Assembly: GCF_964019385.1 (NCBI RefSeq)
Contig: NC_088645.1
Span: 17,414,180-17,478,179 of the forward strand
DNA length: 64,000 nt
Origin: Sycon ciliatum
Taxonomy: Eukaryota > Porifera > Calcarea > Leucosolenida > Sycettidae
Direction of reading: 5' to 3'
A program made the position numbers and the translations under genes. This document shows positions 62,561 to 64,000 of the stretch, piece by piece; the first letter of the stretch is position 1; every line of letters begins with the position of its first letter. The notes under the pieces are model-generated. The model saw only the letters and a program-made list of their open reading frames with translations, ran no database searches and had not been told where the DNA came from.

Positions 62561-63188
62561 GCACACCAGCGAGTCATGGTGTCTAATGAAATGTCCTGAA
62601 CAGATGGCAACATGTTGAGGTCAGTCACCGGATTGTGCATGCTTGTTTGATTACCATAAATGGACTGCTCAGGATAATTAGTTGTATGCAGTATGGTGTC
62701 TTAGACTTGGTAGTGATTGGGATCATCGAGTCACGGCCGGACCGGTAGTAGGACTAATCTATAAAAAGCCTGAGACATAGATGAAGAGACTGTTAAAACG
62801 TGTGAGAGAGAGGGTGAACGTATGCACGGATGATGGCTGTGTGCAGGTTTAGCGTATATACAGTGTATTTGGCACGTAACGATCTTGGTTAAGATTTGAA
62901 GTGCATTTAGAGGAGTTTTTGCAAAGAGAATGTCATAGTTTCCGCTAGGATTGAGCAAAGCAAAGCACGCGTCCCACAGGATGAGAATCGGACAGACCAT
63001 ACACAAATCAAGTCTGATAGCTAGTGTGCTTCAGTTCACCCAAAGCGGTTACAAATGTAAGCAGAGCTGATTGCTCTCGGATTGCTTTTCCGCAGCTCAG
63101 TGACGGTGGATTTTACACGTATCCATACATACAGGATCAATGGCTCTGTGTTTCACTTGTATTCGGTATCATTATGATTTTATTTTAG

Positions 63189-63319
63189 GTGCAGCATGTA
63201 CAATGGCTGTTCAAATGGCTACTGATGGCTATACAGTTCCTTGGGCGTCAGTGAAACTGCATCCGCTTGGCCTTGATTTGAATCGTGTTGTTCACCATCT
63301 GTGCACCATGCTTGGTTAG
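63189..63319 (+). CDS. Putative plus-strand terminal exon, copy 2
   Basis: Acceptor TTTTAG|GTGCAG; frame GAACTMAVQMATDGYTVPWA, KLHPLGLDLNRVV, CTMLG, stop. Counterpart of 45,567-45,697. Confidence 0.3.
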
Positions 63320-63554
63320 CGTCTCTAACAATACAGTAGAGCTCATTTTAGTACGTACACAGGCAGACTCTTGCTTAGAATGCATATTGTTCCATGCACT
63401 GGTGTCATGATGCAAACCAAAGTATTTTGAGATAAAAGTTAACTCAGATACTACGTACTATGTACAATTTCCTGCTGCCCATGGGGAAGTCTTGCAAATT
63501 TGACACCTTTGGTGATGCAGCCATGTTTAGATTCCCATAACACGAGCTAAGGAT

Positions 63555-63690
63555 TCAGCGTGAGGATGAGGTGACTTGATCCAGCTTGCAAACAAGTATC
63601 AGCAAATCGAACATCTCAGCCGCCTGTTTGTACTGGCTGCCCATTAACCATTGCCCAGCTGCTCTCTTGCTCTTCCATAGCGATTTGAGA
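63555..63690 (-). CDS. Putative minus-strand terminal exon, copy 2
   Basis: Acceptor GCATTTACAG; frame SLKSLWKSKRAAGQWLMGSQ, YKQAAEMF, LVCKLDQV, then a slightly longer end than copy 1. Product unknown. Confidence 0.3.
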
Positions 63691-64000
63691 CTGTAAATGC
63701 AAGTCCCCAATGAAATAAGAAGTTGATGATGCGAATTGGGAGTGGTGTGCAGTTGGATTCGGAGGATAGACAAAAGTACTTCTACGAAGCTAACACTTGC
63801 ATGGTGACTCATTACGCTCCGTTCGAGCGTTTGTGGGCAGTAGCTGAGATCAATGCTAAAGACAACACGTCATATGGAATATGGCTGTGAAGATCACGAG
63901 TTTCAAAGTCCCGAAAAACATTACACATGTACTTGGTAGTTGTTGTTGTAAGTGTCTGGAATGGTCAAAAATGCATTGTACGTCTTACAGATCTACACAG

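Larger units (their letters stand above)
59254..64000. repeat. Tandem duplication, copy 2 (continues beyond the window)
   Basis: Homologous to 41,755-46,382. Length differences are small, including an extra inverted block at 62,205-62,260 and an extended hairpin at 59,755-60,005. Confidence 0.9.

Noticed and set aside
62500-62580. GPS cleavage motif (CVFW...W...C) of adhesion receptors
   Set aside because: Only CVFW and one later W/C pair fit; the cleavage tripeptide and the GAIN-domain context are absent.

Overview
This is a eukaryotic, animal-grade genome window: single-exon islands with GT/AG borders, cbEGF modules, type I membrane proteins with phosphotyrosine-type tails, a metazoan-style kinase, poly(A)-tailed LINEs, chromoviral LTR elements and many foldback/MITE repeats. 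Nothing is prokaryotic: there are no operons, Shine-Dalgarno sites or CRISPR arrays. The mix suggests an early-branching marine invertebrate, most likely a sponge, but the species cannot be fixed from the sequence.

Layout. 0-9.5 kb: a hAT-like TIR element (98-1124), mostly empty sequence, one coiled-coil exon (5.8-6.05 kb), a minisatellite and an 812-bp foldback with 13-bp target duplications. 9.5-12.9 kb: a LINE with an intact endonuclease-RT ORF and a poly(A) tail. 13-17 kb: degenerate tandem repeats, then a decayed RT/GIY-YIG-type retroelement (about 14.4-16.7 kb) interrupted by a foldback and carrying an in-frame 57-bp tandem expansion. 17-28 kb: repeats of a B-box-bearing SINE/MITE family, a (CA)n tract, a TIR element, LINE 3' ends, a deleted Ty3-type element (21.1-23.7 kb) and 130-bp and 18-bp tandem repeats. 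28.9-29.9 kb: a protein-kinase exon on the minus strand. 30-34.8 kb: mostly no genes; foldback and MITE. 34.8-41.3 kb: a nest of retroelements in which decayed LINEs are interrupted by two deleted LTR elements. One of these (39,541-41,254) carries a ubiquitin-derived sequence behind a signal-peptide-like ORF.

41.7-64 kb: a direct tandem duplication on the minus strand. Units start near 41.70 kb and 54.03 kb, giving a period of about 12.3 kb before a retrotransposon inserted. Each unit holds a signal-peptide/ectodomain exon and a cbEGF exon. Unit 1 also holds a further EGF exon, a transmembrane/tail exon (51.7-52.45 kb) and other tyrosine-rich tail exons (47.0-47.9 and 48.9-49.3 kb). These would join as secreted head, EGF, membrane span, then phosphotyrosine or sorting motifs, all through phase-1 junctions where they can be checked. 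The ectodomain exon differs between copies by about 7%, mostly by amino-acid replacement, while the adjacent intron is almost identical, which is a signature of a diversifying receptor family.

A complete, very young Ty3/Gypsy chromovirus (54,100-59,253; identical 181-bp LTRs; TSD GTAGG) splits the cbEGF exon of the second unit. Its Gag begins inside the primer-binding site, has a hydrophobic N-terminus, and is followed by a correctly phased TTTAAAC slip site leading to Pol.
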